64,000 bases of DNA from Sphingopyxis sp. YR583 (GCF_900108295.1 NZ_FNWK01000002.1:186001-250000); one strand, 5' to 3'. Counted from the first letter of the stretch, positions 37,111 to 46,980 are shown. Notes: generated by a model from the sequence alone, not told the origin. A program made the numbers and translations.

Positions 37111-38304
37111 TCAGAACAGCTTGGTAACCGTCGCGCTGCGGCGTTCCTTTTCGACTTCGCCGGTGTAGAGGCTGGTCATCGGCTCGTCGCTGACGACATG
37201 CGTTTCGTCCGCGCCAAATCCGTTGAACTTGGTGCGCATCGCGCAGCCATAGGCACCGAGCATGCCGATTTCGATGAAATCGCCAGCCTTGATGTCCGCC
37301 GGCAGGAAGAAAGGGCCGGCCATATGGTCGAGATCGTCGCAGGTCGGGCCATAGAAGCTGAACGGCACCATCTCGGCCTCGCTGTCGGGCTCGCGCTGCA
37401 ATGAAACGGGGAAGCGCCAGCCGACATGCGCGGCGTCGAACAGCGCGCCATAGGCACCATCGTTGATGTAGAGTTCGTCACCGCGGCGCTTTTCGACGCG
37501 CACGATCAGCGAGCTATACTCGGCCGACAGCGCGCGGCCCGGCTCGCACCAGAGTTCGGCCGAATAGCTGATCGGCAGGCTTTCGAAGCTGCGGTGGATC
37601 GTCTCGAAATAGGCGTCGAGCGGCGGGGGCTCCATGCCGGGATAAGACGACGGGAAACCGCCACCGACATCGATGATGTCGACCGTGACCGACGCCGCGA
37701 CGATCGCCGCGCGGACGCGTTCCATCGCCTGTGCATAGGCGTGCGGCGTCATCGCTTGACTGCCGACGTGGAAGCAGATGCCGAGTGCATCGGCTGCCTG
37801 ACGGGTCGCCATCAGCAGTTCGACGACTTCGTCGGCTTCGGCGCCGAACTTGGCGGCGAGGCTGAGCTTCGAATGATCGGACGAGACGCGCAGACGCACG
37901 AGCAGATTCAGATCCTGCGCGCCCTCGGTCGCACGGACGATCTTTTCGAGTTCGTCGAGCGTGTCGAGCGAGAAGGTGCGCACGCCATGCTTCCAATAGG
38001 CTTCGGAAATCGCTTCCTCGGCCTTTACCGGATGCATGAAGCAGAGCGTCGCTTCGGGAAGCGTGCGCGCAACGAGCCGGACCTCGGCGATCGAGGCGAC
38101 GTCATAATGCGTGACACCCGAATCCCACAGCACACGCAGCAGGTCGGGCGACGGATTCGCCTTGACCGCATACATGGTCGTGCCGGGAAATCGCTCGATG
38201 AAGAAACGCGCTGCGCGCCGCGCGGCATGCGGGCGGACAAGCGTAACAGGTTCGACCGGCGAAAGTGCCTGAATCAGCCCGTGGGCGCTATGATGCTGGT
38301 GCAA
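37111..38304 (-). CDS. fold III PLP ornithine/lysine decarboxylase
   Basis: 397 residues, eukaryote-like alanine-racemase fold. PLP Lys48 in MYAVKANPSP, HVGSQAMTPHAY, DVGGGFPSSYPGM, EPGRALSAE, catalytic Cys in FYGPTCDDLDHM and the DGAYGALFD region. It makes putrescine (or cadaverine), the substrate for the carboxynorspermidine dehydrogenase/NspC pair a few kb away. The start is TTG (38302-38304) with GGGGG nine bases upstream. The leader holds several complementary G/C blocks, consistent with feedback control. Lysine versus ornithine preference cannot be decided by eye. Confidence 0.93.
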   Translation of the reverse strand: MHQHHSAHGLIQALSPVEPVTLVRPHAARRAARFFIERFPGTTMYAVKANPSPDLLRVLWDSGVTHYDVASIAEVRLVARTLPEATLCFMHPVKAEEAISEAYWKHGVRTFSLDTLDELEKIVRATEGAQDLNLLVRLRVSSDHSKLSLAAKFGAEADEVVELLMATRQAADALGICFHVGSQAMTPHAYAQAMERVRAAIVAASVTVDIIDVGGGFPSSYPGMEPPPLDAYFETIHRSFESLPISYSAELWCEPGRALSAEYSSLIVRVEKRRGDELYINDGAYGALFDAAHVGWRFPVSLQREPDSEAEMVPFSFYGPTCDDLDHMAGPFFLPADIKAGDFIEIGMLGAYGCAMRTKFNGFGADETHVVSDEPMTSLYTGEVEKERRSATVTKLF

Positions 38305-38460
38305 CTCAAGGGACCCCCAAAAATAACGTTAAACATCCAAGGCTGCCTTGCGGTTATTGGAAGTCCCCCTGGGGCAGCGGAGGGCGATATATGCAGGGGG
38401 GTCCCCCCTGTAAAGACCCTATCGCGCAATTTTGTAATAGGGCGGTAACAGTCGCGCCGA
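38305..38460 (-). promoter_or_regulatory. structured leader of the decarboxylase gene, speF-motif-like
   Basis: In the minus-strand transcript a CAGGGGGG/CCCCCCTG inverted repeat (38394-38410) is followed by CTGCCCCAGGGGG (about 38377-38365) and a final GGGGGTCC (38318-38311) next to the TTG start. These blocks can pair in alternative ways and the last one holds the ribosome site. Position and gene match the Rfam speF leader motif known before alphaproteobacterial ornithine decarboxylases; I have not matched its consensus. Confidence 0.5.
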
Positions 38461-38546
38461 AGCGGGGCTGACGCGCGGTAACCGGGGGACAAAGCCGCGC
38501 TTTGGCGCTATCGATGACGCCTTCTCCCGCCGAAGGACCGCCGCGC

Positions 38547-40205
38547 ATGAACCCGCCCGCCGACGTTAATCACACCTTTTCCGACGCCGAGATCGAAGAA
38601 CTGATCGCATTCGGTACCGTCGAATCGCATCGGGCAGGCGACCCGATCCTCGCCGAAGGGACGATGGCGCCCGATTGCATCCTGACATTGTCGGGGCACA
38701 CGGACATTTTTGCGGCGACTGACGAAGGGGTCAAGCGCGTCGGCTGGATGGAGCGCGGGCAGTTCGCGGGCGATCTGTCTGTGCTGACCGGCGAGCGCCA
38801 TTCGTCGCGGATCGAAATGGGCGCGGACGGCGAGATATTGCGTATCCGGCATGCCGATTTCCAGCGCCTGATCGCGGGTAACAGCCACTTTTCCGACGTC
38901 TTTGTGCGCGTGTTCGCGGCGCGGCGTGAATTCGGGAACAGCCGCGGCTTCGCGGCGATCATCGTGATCGGCGCGGCGATGGACCGCAGCGTCTATGCCT
39001 TGCGCGACCTTTTGATGAAGCATGGCGTCGCGCACCGCTGGTTCGACCCTGCCGACGGGCCGGTAGCGGCGCACCTGATCGCCGAGCGCGGGTTGACCGA
39101 GGCGCAGTTGCCGTTGGTCATATTGGGCGCGGCCGACGTGCTTGTTCAGCCGACCCCCGAACAACTCGCAGCAGGGCTCGGGCTCGATTTGCTTCCCGAC
39201 GGCGCGACCGCCGATGTCATCGTCGTCGGCAGTGGCCCGGGCGGACTCGCGGCGGCGGTCTATGCCGCGTCCGAGGGGCTAACGGTGATCGCACTCGACT
39301 CGCTCGCGCCCGGCGGACAGGCGGGCACATCGTCGAAAATCGAGAATTATCTGGGCTTTCCTACCGGTATTTCGGGGAACGAACTGGCACGGCGAGCGAC
39401 GGTGCAGGCACAGAAGTTCGGCGCGCGTCTGGTGTCGCCCGTGCGCGCAACATCGATCAATCGCGACGGCGATGCCTATTGCCTGCATCTCGCCGACGGC
39501 CGCAAGCTGCGCAGCCGTGCGGTCGTGGTGGCGAGCGGCGCGGAGTATCAGCGCCTGCCGATCGACGGCATCGAATCCTATGAAGGCCGCGGCATCTATT
39601 ATGGCGCGACGCCGATGGAAGCGCAGCTTTGCGGTAACGCCGAGGTGACCGTCGTCGGATCGGGCAATTCGGCGGGGCAGGGTGCCATCTATCTCGCGAG
39701 CGTCGCGAAGAAGGTCCATGTTATTTTCCGGCGCGGAAGCCTGCGTGAGACGATGTCCGAATATCTGGTCAAACGGCTGGAAGAACATCCGAACATCGAG
39801 ATCATTCCCGCGACCGATGTCGTCGGTCTTCATGGCGAGGAACATCTCGACGGCCTCACCTATCGTTGCCGCGAGACAGGGGCCGAGGATCATTGCGATT
39901 GCCGCTTCCTGTTCCTCTTCCTCGGCGCGAGCCCCAACACGCGCTGGCTGCCGAAGGAGATGGTGTGCGACGAGCGGGGTTTTGTTAAGACCGGCGCCGA
40001 TATCGCGCCGATGGAACTTGTGAAGGCCGGCTGGTCGCTGGACCGGATGCCAAGTCGCCTCGAAACGAGCTGGCCGCGAATCTATGCCGTCGGCGACGTG
40101 CGCAAGGGATCGGTGAAGCGCGTCGCGTCGTCGGTCGGCGAGGGGTCGGTGGTGGTCAGTCACATTCACCAGGCGCTGGCCGAAATCGCTTCGCTCGTCG
40201 ATTGA
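38547..40205 (+). CDS. cyclic nucleotide-binding domain / thioredoxin reductase-like flavoprotein
   Basis: 552 residues from the ATG with GAAGGA nine bases upstream. Residues about 10-115 form a cNMP-binding domain (phosphate cassette GQFAGDLSVLTGERHSS). About 120-215 is a thioredoxin-like module without CxxC (VIGAAMDRSVYALRDLL). The rest is a thioredoxin-reductase-like FAD/NADPH unit: VVGSGPGGLAAAVYAA, GGQAGTSSKIENYLGFPTG, VVGSGNSAGQGAIYLA, YAVGDVRKGSVKRVA. The redox CxxC of true thioredoxin reductase is absent. Related proteins carry a response-regulator receiver instead of the cNMP domain. Likely a nucleotide-gated flavoenzyme of unknown substrate. It is divergent from the decarboxylase. 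Confidence 0.88.
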   Translation: MNPPADVNHTFSDAEIEELIAFGTVESHRAGDPILAEGTMAPDCILTLSGHTDIFAATDEGVKRVGWMERGQFAGDLSVLTGERHSSRIEMGADGEILRIRHADFQRLIAGNSHFSDVFVRVFAARREFGNSRGFAAIIVIGAAMDRSVYALRDLLMKHGVAHRWFDPADGPVAAHLIAERGLTEAQLPLVILGAADVLVQPTPEQLAAGLGLDLLPDGATADVIVVGSGPGGLAAAVYAASEGLTVIALDSLAPGGQAGTSSKIENYLGFPTGISGNELARRATVQAQKFGARLVSPVRATSINRDGDAYCLHLADGRKLRSRAVVVASGAEYQRLPIDGIESYEGRGIYYGATPMEAQLCGNAEVTVVGSGNSAGQGAIYLASVAKKVHVIFRRGSLRETMSEYLVKRLEEHPNIEIIPATDVVGLHGEEHLDGLTYRCRETGAEDHCDCRFLFLFLGASPNTRWLPKEMVCDERGFVKTGADIAPMELVKAGWSLDRMPSRLETSWPRIYAVGDVRKGSVKRVASSVGEGSVVVSHIHQALAEIASLVD

Positions 40206-40260
40206 CGTTGGCGCCGTTCGCGCGATAAGCTGCTGTCTTCGAACCAAAAAGGAAGTTTCG

Positions 40261-41001
40261 ATGAGCTTGTTCGCGTGGGTAATGATGATCGCAGTGCAAG
40301 GCGGCGGGGAACCGCTGCCGGCGAAAACCGATATCCCGAGCGATTATTCGACCGTCATTTGTCCGAACGAGACGGCCGCGCGCGAGATGTTGGGCACCTA
40401 TTATAGCGTGCAGCCTGCTCCGCGGAATCATACGATCGATACAAGCCTGTTCTTCAAGGGATTGGCTGCGACCGGTTGCACGCAAAACAGCCCGGACGCC
40501 AAATCGACAATCACGATCCAGCAGGCCTTGCAGCGCCGGACATTGACGCTTGCGCCCGGGCGGGAAACCTATCTCGTCTATCGGGGAGTGAATGCGAGCG
40601 GCGCCAAGCTTGTCGGGATCGTCGACGAGACGGGCAACGCCAAACATCCGCGTACCGATTTCGAGCGCTGGCTTGCCGAATTTATACCCGATGGCGTGCT
40701 GGACCATGACCCGGCGTCGACGAGCAAACTCTATCTGTGCGCGACCACTGACGGCGCGCGGGCGGCGGTTCGTGCGATTCCGGCCAAAGGCAAGGAGGCT
40801 CCGCGCAACGCCGCTTTCGCCAAGGCTCGAACCGCCAATGGCTGCCGCGATGCGGCCGCCGGGCGCTACAAGGTCACGGCACGTTACGAAAACCGCACGA
40901 TCTCCTGCGGTTTCGAATGCGAAGATGTCTGGAACGCACTGGCCGCAACCGACGCACGTGGCCAACCGGTTGCGCTGATCTTTAACGGTTCGCACTTCTG
41001 A
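40261..41001 (+). CDS. hypothetical protein with four Cys pairs, possibly exported
   Basis: 246 residues, AAAAAGGAAG ahead of the ATG. The N-terminus MSLFAWVMMIAVQGGGEP is hydrophobic and may be a short signal peptide. The rest looks like two similar halves: each starts with a Cys-containing line (STVICPNETAAREMLGTYY; LYLCATTDGARAAVRAI) and has a later Cys (AATGCTQNSPDA; TANGCRDAAAGRY), suggesting an internal duplication with one disulfide per half. No family recognised. It is convergent with the 131-residue gene. Confidence 0.7.
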   Translation: MSLFAWVMMIAVQGGGEPLPAKTDIPSDYSTVICPNETAAREMLGTYYSVQPAPRNHTIDTSLFFKGLAATGCTQNSPDAKSTITIQQALQRRTLTLAPGRETYLVYRGVNASGAKLVGIVDETGNAKHPRTDFERWLAEFIPDGVLDHDPASTSKLYLCATTDGARAAVRAIPAKGKEAPRNAAFAKARTANGCRDAAAGRYKVTARYENRTISCGFECEDVWNALAATDARGQPVALIFNGSHF

Positions 41002-41026
41002 GCCGGTCTCCAGCGGAGGCGCTCTT

Positions 41027-41422
41027 TTAGGTCACATCAATCTCTGCGGACTCTTCCAGTTCTTCGTGCTGAACGGACTGGAGGTTGCGATACATGAGAA
41101 ACGCGCCCGAGTAGTCGTCGATTGCCCAATGGCCCTCGACCTGCTGCCCATCCCGGCTCAGGACGCCGTCGTAGGTTACCGAATGGCCATAGGCGCCGTC
41201 GCCGTCGTAATATTTGTGAAAGCTCACAGCAGTGCCAACCCGTATGCCGCGAATGTCGGCGCGTTCATCACCATCGATCAAATCGGAAGCTTCGGTCGTC
41301 GTGCCGGATAGCGAACCCGCATTGTCATTGATCGTGGCGACAAACCCGGTCGCAGGTTCCCAAGGCTCTGGATACCAATATCGACCAGTCCAAAGTCCGG
41401 TCATGTCCAGCGGATCGGGCAT
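41027..41422 (-). CDS. hypothetical beta-rich protein downstream of nspC
   Basis: 131 residues from MPDPLDMTGLWTGRYWYP. The Gly-x-Trp opening (TGLWTGRY), alternating strands and Gly/Thr-rich turns suggest a small beta-barrel or lipocalin-like fold; GTTTEASDL and VEGHWAIDDYSGAFLM are the most distinctive parts. No signal peptide. It follows the nspC stop by 8 bases on the same strand, so probably the last gene of the polyamine run. No function assigned. Confidence 0.65.
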   Translation of the reverse strand: MPDPLDMTGLWTGRYWYPEPWEPATGFVATINDNAGSLSGTTTEASDLIDGDERADIRGIRVGTAVSFHKYYDGDGAYGHSVTYDGVLSRDGQQVEGHWAIDDYSGAFLMYRNLQSVQHEELEESAEIDVT

Positions 41423-41430
41423 CGCTCGTC

Positions 41431-42603
41431 TCAGCTCAGCCGCGTCTTGAAATCCTCGTAACCGAATTCGCGGACCAGGTTCAACTCGTCGGAATCGCTG
41501 TCCCACAGCCAGATCGACGGCAGCGGAACCCCGTTGAAGGTGTTCGTCTTGACCATCGAATAATGCGCCTGGTCCAGAAAGGCGAAGCGCTGGCCGATGC
41601 GTGCGCCGCCGGGCAGGCGATAATCGCCGATCACGTCGCCTGCGAGGCATGAAGGGCCACCGAGCCGTGTCGGCATGCCTTCATCGCCTTCGTCCAGCAT
41701 CGCGGGCCGATAGGGTGCTTCGATCACGTCGGGCATGTGGCAGGTCGCCGAAATATCGGTGATGCCGATCGCCATGCCATTGTCGAACAGGTCGAGGACT
41801 TCGCCGACGAGGATGCCGGCGTCGAGCGCGATGGCCTCGCCGGGTTCGATCATTACGTCGCAGTCGGTCGATGCGCGCACCTGCTTCAGAAATGCGATCA
41901 GGTCTTCGACCTGATAATCGGCGCGCGTGACGTGGTGGCCGCCGCCGAAGTTGATCCATTTGAGCTGGCCGAAGAAGGGGCGCAGCATCGGCTGCACCGC
42001 GTTCCAGGTACGCTGGAGCGGCGGAAAATCTTGTTCGCACAGGCTGTGCAGATGGACGCCGTCGACACCCTCCATATGCTCGGGCAGCAGCTGGCTGATC
42101 GGGAAGCCGAGGCGGCTGCACGGTGCGGCCGGATCATATTTCGGAACCTCGCCCTCGCTGTGCATCGGGTTGATGCGCAGGCCGATGTCGAAGACCTCGC
42201 CCTTTGCGCGCAATTCGTCGAGCAGCGGACGGAAGCGCGCGATCTGGCCGGGCGAGTTGAAGATGAGATGATCGGACAGCGCCGCGATTTCGGGAAGGTC
42301 GGCTTCCTTGTAGCCGGCGCAATAGGTTGCGACTTCGCCGCCATATTCGCTGCGCCCGAGCTTGGCTTCATAAAGGCCCGAAGCACATACGCCGTCGAGA
42401 TAATCGGTGACGGTCGATCCCAGCGACCACATCGAAAAGGCCTTGAGCGCCGCGAGAACGCGCGCGCCCGACGCATCGCCGATGTGTCGGAGCACCGACA
42501 AATTGGCGCGCACTTTCGCGGCATCGACAACAAAGGCGGGAGAAGGGACGCGGGTCAGGTCGAAGCGGGCAAAGGCTCCGGGATCGCCGGCACGGGTTTC
42601 CAT
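41431..42603 (-). CDS. nspC: carboxynorspermidine decarboxylase
   Basis: 390 residues, fold III PLP enzyme like the ornithine decarboxylase. PLP Lys54 in LAALKAFSMWS, HLHSLCEQDFPPL, INFGGGHHVTRADY, EPGEAIALDAG, GPSCLAGDVIGDY with the catalytic Cys. It decarboxylates carboxy(nor)spermidine to (nor)spermidine. Together with the dehydrogenase upstream it forms the alternative spermidine pathway common in alphaproteobacteria lacking SpeD/SpeE. Confidence 0.94.
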   Translation of the reverse strand: METRAGDPGAFARFDLTRVPSPAFVVDAAKVRANLSVLRHIGDASGARVLAALKAFSMWSLGSTVTDYLDGVCASGLYEAKLGRSEYGGEVATYCAGYKEADLPEIAALSDHLIFNSPGQIARFRPLLDELRAKGEVFDIGLRINPMHSEGEVPKYDPAAPCSRLGFPISQLLPEHMEGVDGVHLHSLCEQDFPPLQRTWNAVQPMLRPFFGQLKWINFGGGHHVTRADYQVEDLIAFLKQVRASTDCDVMIEPGEAIALDAGILVGEVLDLFDNGMAIGITDISATCHMPDVIEAPYRPAMLDEGDEGMPTRLGGPSCLAGDVIGDYRLPGGARIGQRFAFLDQAHYSMVKTNTFNGVPLPSIWLWDSDSDELNLVREFGYEDFKTRLS

Positions 42604-42620
42604 GTCGCTGTAAAATCCTG

Positions 42621-42971
42621 TCAGACCGCAATCGGTCCCTTGAAAATGAAGAACGCCCCCGCCGCAATCAGACCGAAGCCGACGAGATGGTTCAGGGTCA
42701 GCTTCTCACCGAGCCAGAAGACCGCGAACCCGGCGAATATGACCAGCGTGATCACTTCTTGCAAGGTCTTGAGTTCGGCGGCGCTGTAAACGCCATATCC
42801 GATGCGGTTTGCGGGAATGACGAGGCAATATTCGAAAAAGGCGATTCCCCATGCGATCAGCACCGCGAGCCAGATCGGCCGCGAGACCGCGCCAAGCTGT
42901 CCGTACCAGGCGAAGGTCATGAAGATGTTCGAAACGAACAGCAGGCCGATGGGTGCGAGATAGGCGGTCAT
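42621..42971 (-). CDS. DUF486/DMT-family small membrane protein
   Basis: 116 residues with four hydrophobic helices (LAPIGLLFVSNIFMTFAWYG; WLAVLIAWGIAFFEYCLVIP; VITLVIFAGFAVFW; GFGLIAAGAFFIFKG). ANRIGYGVYSAAELKTLQEV is typical of DUF486. Half-size relatives of drug/metabolite transporters; function unknown. The ATG overlaps the hydrolase stop (ATGA) and nspC starts 17 bases downstream, so a link to polyamine export is possible. Confidence 0.85.
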   Translation of the reverse strand: MTAYLAPIGLLFVSNIFMTFAWYGQLGAVSRPIWLAVLIAWGIAFFEYCLVIPANRIGYGVYSAAELKTLQEVITLVIFAGFAVFWLGEKLTLNHLVGFGLIAAGAFFIFKGPIAV

Positions 42972-44056
42972 CTTGGGTCTTTCGTCAGCGGCAGCACGTC
43001 GGAAAGCAGCGCGGCAAAGAAATGCCCCGGCTCCTCGACCATCGGCATATGCGCCGAATGTTCGAGCCAGACGAGTTTCTTCGAAGGTGCATCAACCTGT
43101 GCGAACCACTGGGCCGCCACAGGCGAAGGAACAGTATAGTCATGCCGACCGAGCAGGAAGACGAGCGGCACCTTCATCTTTCTCACCTTGGTGAAGCTGA
43201 CATCGGCAAGGCGCGGCCAGAGCGTCGTGACGGAAAATTCGCTGCCCTTGCCCCACGCCTGTCGGTCGGCTTCGCTATATTCGGGTGAGAGGCGCGGCGT
43301 CTGGAAGTAATATTTGAGGTCGGGCTTGTTATAGATCAGCGAGCCATAGGGGATCGCATATTTGCGCCAGCCGTCGGCCTTGGCGATGGTGAAGTCGCCC
43401 GACGGATAGGGGGCGAGTGCGTCGATCGCAGCAACGGCTTCGTTGTTGCCCGCAGCCAGCGCCTTGGCACGCGTCCATGCCATGCCGGCCTTTTCGCCTT
43501 CGCGAAAGTCGATGCCCTGGCCGACGCCGACATAAGCGTAGAGCAGGTCGGGCCGCGCCACCGCGACCGAGAGCCCGACAATCGAGCCCCAGCTGTGACC
43601 CATCAGCACGACCTTACGCTTGCCGTAGCGCTTCCCCAGCAATTCGATCAGCTCGATCGCGTCGTCGCGATAGCGTTCGGGCGTCATCGTTGGCGCAAGC
43701 GTTGCAGGATCGTTCAGCGGATAGCTGCGCCCCGCGCCGCGCTGATCGTACTGGACGACGGTGAAGACATCTTCCCACGGGCGCTGGAACGCCCAGGCGA
43801 AGGGCATCTCGACCGCGCCGGGGCCGCCATGGACGAAGATCAGGATCGGATTGTTGCGATCAGACCCGCGGACGTTGACCACCTGACGCGCGCCGCCGAG
43901 CGTGACCTCGAAGGTTTCCTGCACACCGTTCGGGGTGACGATCTTGCCGATATCGGCGACGATCGCGCGCGCGGGGGCGTAGGCGTCGTCGGTCTGGGCA
44001 GCCGCGGGTGCGGCGAAGGCAGCAACCAACGCGAACGCTGCAATTCGCAATTTCAT
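42968..44056 (-). CDS. secreted S33-like alpha/beta hydrolase (proline iminopeptidase-like)
   Basis: 362 residues from MKLRIAAFALVAAF, with GAGGTGG five bases upstream (a GTG three codons earlier is possible). Signal peptide ends at APAAAQTDD. Oxyanion motif FVHGGPGAVEMP, YDQRGAGRSYP, nucleophile elbow GHSWGSIVG, acid in LGRHDYTVP and last His in LEHSAHMP. This is the pattern of proline iminopeptidases and related esterases. It lies between carboxynorspermidine dehydrogenase and the DUF486 gene, after a hairpin repeat. Confidence 0.88.
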   Translation of the reverse strand: MKLRIAAFALVAAFAAPAAAQTDDAYAPARAIVADIGKIVTPNGVQETFEVTLGGARQVVNVRGSDRNNPILIFVHGGPGAVEMPFAWAFQRPWEDVFTVVQYDQRGAGRSYPLNDPATLAPTMTPERYRDDAIELIELLGKRYGKRKVVLMGHSWGSIVGLSVAVARPDLLYAYVGVGQGIDFREGEKAGMAWTRAKALAAGNNEAVAAIDALAPYPSGDFTIAKADGWRKYAIPYGSLIYNKPDLKYYFQTPRLSPEYSEADRQAWGKGSEFSVTTLWPRLADVSFTKVRKMKVPLVFLLGRHDYTVPSPVAAQWFAQVDAPSKKLVWLEHSAHMPMVEEPGHFFAALLSDVLPLTKDPR

Positions 44057-44069
44057 ATCAACCACCTCT

Positions 44070-44139
44070 CGTCATTCCCGCGAACGCGGGAACCCAGTTT
44101 CGACGTGGCTACCGGGTTCCCACGTTCGCGGGAATGACG
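44070..44139. repeat. paired REP-like inverted repeat
   Basis: A 26-bp arm (44070-44095) starting CGTCATTCCCGCGAACG is repeated inverted at 44114-44139 with one mismatch, spacer 18 bp. Each arm is itself a small hairpin (ATTCCCGC/GCGGGAA). The same 12-mer core occurs near 60 kb. It lies between two minus-strand genes and may act as a transcript-end or mRNA-stabilising hairpin. Confidence 0.85.
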
Positions 44140-44154
44140 AAAAAGGGAATGGCC

Positions 44155-45363
<1,209 letters not shown>

Positions 45364-45427
45364 CGAAAAATCTCCTGCGCCTATCTATGTGGCTTGTCTT
45401 GTATGGCCGGCCCTATAGGACGAAGCC

Positions 45428-46417
45428 ATGACACAGCAAAGCCCCGATCCCTTGCTCGACCCGAAACGCGCGCCGACGCTTGCCGGTGTCGAACGCGCCG
45501 CGGCGAAAGTCGCTGCATTGCTGCCGCAAACCCCGCTGCTCCCTCTCGAGGTCGATGGCAGGACCGTCTGGTGTAAGGCCGAATGCCTGCAGCCCGTCGG
45601 CGCGTTCAAGATCCGCGGTGCCTGGCATCGGTTGAGCGATCTGACGCCCGAGCAGGCGGCGGCGGGTGTCGTTGGTGTGTCGAGCGGCAATCACGCGCAA
45701 GGCGTTGCCTGGGCGGCGAAGCGGCTGGGGATCAAGGCGACGATCGTGATGCCGAGCAATGCGCCGGCGATGAAGCTCGCCGCGACGCGTCAATTGGGCG
45801 CGGAAGTCATACTCTATGACCGCGTCACCGAATCGCGCGACGCGGTCGCGGCGAAACTGCTTGAAGAGCGCGGCGGGACGCTCGTCCATGCCTATGGCGA
45901 CCCGTGGATCATCGAGGGACAGGGCAGCGCCGGAACCGAGGCCAAGGCGCAAATGATCGCGCGCGGAATCGGCAAACCCGACAAGGTCGTCGCCTGCTGC
46001 GGTGGCGGCGGTCTGTCGGCCGGTCTCGCGCTGGCGCTGCCCGATGCGGAAGTTATCGCGGTCGAGCCCGAGGGATGGGACGATGTGACGCGCAGCCTTG
46101 CTGCCGGAGAAATCCTGTCGGTCGAGGATATGGCCTATCCGACCGAGTGCGACGCGCTGCAGACGCCTGAAACCTGGCCGATCAACTTTGCAGTCCTGCA
46201 AGCGCGCGGCGTGAAAGGCGTCGCCGTGACGCGGAGCGAAGTGCGCCACGCGATGCGCACGGTGTTCGAGAAGCTGCACCTTGTTGTCGAGCCCGGCGGC
46301 GCGGCGGCGCTGGCGGCGGTGCTCGCGGGCAAGGTCGCGCTGACCGGCGCGACGCTCGTCACGCTGTCGGGCGGAAATGTCGATCCGTTGAAATTTGCGG
46401 AAATCATCACCGAATAG
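45428..46417 (+). CDS. threonine/serine dehydratase (PLP fold II)
   Basis: 329 residues. PLP Lys in QPVGAFKIRGAW, SSGNHAQGVAWAAK, phosphate-binding CCGGGGLSAGLA, and C-terminal VTLSGGNVDP. Single-domain, without the ACT regulatory domain of biosynthetic IlvA, so a catabolic threonine dehydratase or serine dehydratase/racemase. It is divergent from carboxynorspermidine dehydrogenase with a 64-bp gap. Confidence 0.9.
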   Translation: MTQQSPDPLLDPKRAPTLAGVERAAAKVAALLPQTPLLPLEVDGRTVWCKAECLQPVGAFKIRGAWHRLSDLTPEQAAAGVVGVSSGNHAQGVAWAAKRLGIKATIVMPSNAPAMKLAATRQLGAEVILYDRVTESRDAVAAKLLEERGGTLVHAYGDPWIIEGQGSAGTEAKAQMIARGIGKPDKVVACCGGGGLSAGLALALPDAEVIAVEPEGWDDVTRSLAAGEILSVEDMAYPTECDALQTPETWPINFAVLQARGVKGVAVTRSEVRHAMRTVFEKLHLVVEPGGAAALAAVLAGKVALTGATLVTLSGGNVDPLKFAEIITE

Positions 46418-46467
46418 GCTGGCGGAAACTTATCCGCCGACATGCGTTTGGACGGGGAAGGAGAAGC

Positions 46468-46920
46468 ATGATGCAGAAGAGTGCAATTTTGGCGAGCGCC
46501 GCGGCGCTGGTCCTGCTGGCCGGTTGCGAAAAGGCCGAGGCGCCTGCGCCGGCGCCCACCGACGCAACGACAACCGAGGTTCCGGTCGAAACCGTGCCTG
46601 CCGAAGGCGCTGAAGCAACCGATCCCGCGACCGCACCGCACCGCTTCGCAAGCTGGGCCGGCAAATGGACCGGGGTCGAGGGCATGTACGCGACGATCAC
46701 CACCGCCGAACCGGGCAAGTATAAGCTGGAAATGCAATCGGACCTCGACACCAAGGGCACCTATGATGGCGAGGACAGCGAACATGGCATCAAATTCAAG
46801 CGCGGCAACGAGGAACTGAGCCTGCGCCGCGGCAACGGCGACGAAACCGGCCTCAAATATCTAGCGGGCAAAAAGGAATGCCTGATCGTCAAAGAAGGCG
46901 AAGGCTACTGCCGCGACTGA
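46468..46920 (+). CDS. predicted lipoprotein
   Basis: 150 residues. GGGAAGGAGAAG precedes the ATG. Signal MMQKSAILASAAALVLLAGC with lipobox LLAGC (Cys20), then a 35-residue Ala/Pro/Thr/Glu linker and a compact beta-rich domain starting FASWAGKWTGVEGMYATI and ending KKECLIVKEGEGYCRD with two cysteines. Function unknown; the GKWxG start suggests a lipocalin-like barrel. Same strand as the dehydratase, 50 bases later. Confidence 0.8.
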   Translation: MMQKSAILASAAALVLLAGCEKAEAPAPAPTDATTTEVPVETVPAEGAEATDPATAPHRFASWAGKWTGVEGMYATITTAEPGKYKLEMQSDLDTKGTYDGEDSEHGIKFKRGNEELSLRRGNGDETGLKYLAGKKECLIVKEGEGYCRD

Positions 46921-46927
46921 CCTCGCG

Positions 46928-46963
46928 ATCCGGCGACATATCTATTTGATGGTGTCGCCGGAT
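46928..46963. terminator. hairpin without T-run after the lipoprotein gene
   Basis: Perfect 11-bp stem ATCCGGCGACA (46928-46938) with TGTCGCCGGAT (46953-46963) and a 14-base loop, 7 bases after the lipoprotein stop. There is no U-tract, so termination would be weak or factor-assisted; it could also protect the mRNA end. Confidence 0.45.
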
Positions 46964-46980
46964 TGTCATCGAACCGCCAC
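46963..46980 (+). promoter_or_regulatory. Pho-box-like site before btaA
   Basis: TTGTCAT, four bases, CCGCCAC: two 7-mers spaced like a Pho box (CTGTCAT-N4-CTGTCAY); the first matches 6 of 7, the second about 4 of 7. It ends 22 bases before the proposed btaA start. btaAB is induced by phosphate starvation in Sinorhizobium, which makes the site plausible. Confidence 0.4.

Noticed and set aside
38394..38410. G6/C6 palindrome as a CRISPR repeat or attachment site
   Set aside because: Single copy, no spacers, no integrase; it is better explained as part of the decarboxylase leader.
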